Source: Flagellimonas chongwuensis | Lineage (GTDB): Bacteria > Bacteroidota > Bacteroidia > Flavobacteriales > Flavobacteriaceae | NCBI RefSeq assembly: GCF_013376415.1 | Contig: NZ_WYET01000001.1 | Coordinates: 620,001-684,000 of the forward strand | Reading direction: 5' to 3' | Length of the DNA: 64,000 nt | Part shown: positions 63,877-64,000 of the stretch, in pieces | Layout: each line of letters starts with the position of its first letter | How positions within the stretch are numbered: position 1 is the first letter of the stretch | Notes under the pieces: generated by a model | The model's database searches: none | Seen by the model: only the letters and a program-made list of their open reading frames with translations | What the model was told of the DNA's origin: nothing | Program-made: the position numbers and the translations under genes

Positions 63877-64000
63877 CTAGAAGACATAGTTCAATTGTAG
63901 GCCTCCAAAATAATTTCGTCCATTTCCAGGATAGTAATATCTAGGTTGTGCCCCTCCAAATCCAACAGCGTTGATCAATACGGACTGGGCATAATTGATA
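63877..64000 (-). CDS. C-terminal end of an outer-membrane barrel protein
   Basis: From the right edge a minus-strand frame runs to a TAG at 63877-63879, giving the last 40 residues of a protein. They read as beta strands with Asn, Tyr and Gly and end in YFGGLQLNYVF, with a terminal Phe, as in TonB-dependent receptors and other outer-membrane barrels. Its start is outside the window, so the class is not certain, though the GRNYFGGLQLNYVF type of ending is usual for TonB receptors. Confidence 0.7.
   Translation of the reverse strand, partial: INYAQSVLINAVGFGGAQPRYYYPGNGRNYFGGLQLNYVF

Overview
The window is a stretch of chromosome from a member of the Bacteroidota, most likely a marine Flavobacteriaceae of the Muricauda/Allomuricauda type. 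The evidence is the three complete TonB-dependent receptors (one broken) and a fourth cut by the right edge, the many lipoproteins with an S-C or G-C lipobox, -7 boxes of the form TAnnTTTG, scarce Shine-Dalgarno sequences, and Bacteroidota-specific families (DUF5689/lamin-tail lipoprotein, SbsA-type Ig lipoprotein, large IleS, DksA-like protein without its zinc cysteines). The genus is inference. There is no rRNA, tRNA, CRISPR array, transposase or prophage, and coding density is high.

Layout. 1-6 kb: the end of an ABM-family monooxygenase, then glycerol 3-phosphate metabolism (glpD and a convergent gpsA) flanking an AT-rich pair encoding a lipoprotein and a barrel-like protein, then another lipoprotein. 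6-12.5 kb: a SulP anion transporter, then minus-strand envelope genes (secreted DinB, glyoxalase/YciI fusion, a three-gene META-type lipoprotein cluster, a duplicated secreted protein, a cytochrome c lipoprotein). 12.5-19.6 kb: YheT hydrolase plus nitronate monooxygenase, a thioesterase, a SUKH gene behind a two-helix membrane protein, ArsC-like plus EamA, DinB and a DUF3298-type lipoprotein. 19.6-25.9 kb: a trans-sulfuration enzyme, gdhA, recO joined to a TonB receptor, and a tiny helical lipoprotein. 26-31.7 kb: ileS, dksA-like, a secreted protein, lspA, and convergent 5-formyl-THF cyclo-ligase with a possible 29-residue membrane protein upstream. 32-41.3 kb: uvrC, patatin-barrel, a candidate small RNA, DUF3108, tryptophan 2,3-dioxygenase family, M23 peptidase and pgi.

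41.5-51.8 kb is the surface-nutrient region: an intact TonB receptor, a small membrane protein, a short RadC-like JAB protein between repeat hairpins, then a secreted endonuclease/exonuclease/phosphatase gene diverging from a second TonB receptor and a DUF5689-lamin-tail lipoprotein. That second receptor is interrupted by a perfect 5-bp tandem duplication, (TGGAC)2. 52-64 kb is mostly housekeeping: katG followed by an ankyrin gene, an omega-amidase-like nitrilase, an Ig-like lipoprotein, comF, a coiled-coil membrane protein, glyS, fhs, DUF3124, GyrI-like and DUF1801 genes, and the C-terminus of another barrel.

I see no large undescribed multi-gene system. The best leads are the broken receptor in the putative nuclease/uptake locus, a candidate small RNA whose 17-base motif recurs before another terminator, a promoter apparently nested inside the gdhA terminator, a 29-codon membrane microprotein, and the orphan SUKH/membrane-protein pair.
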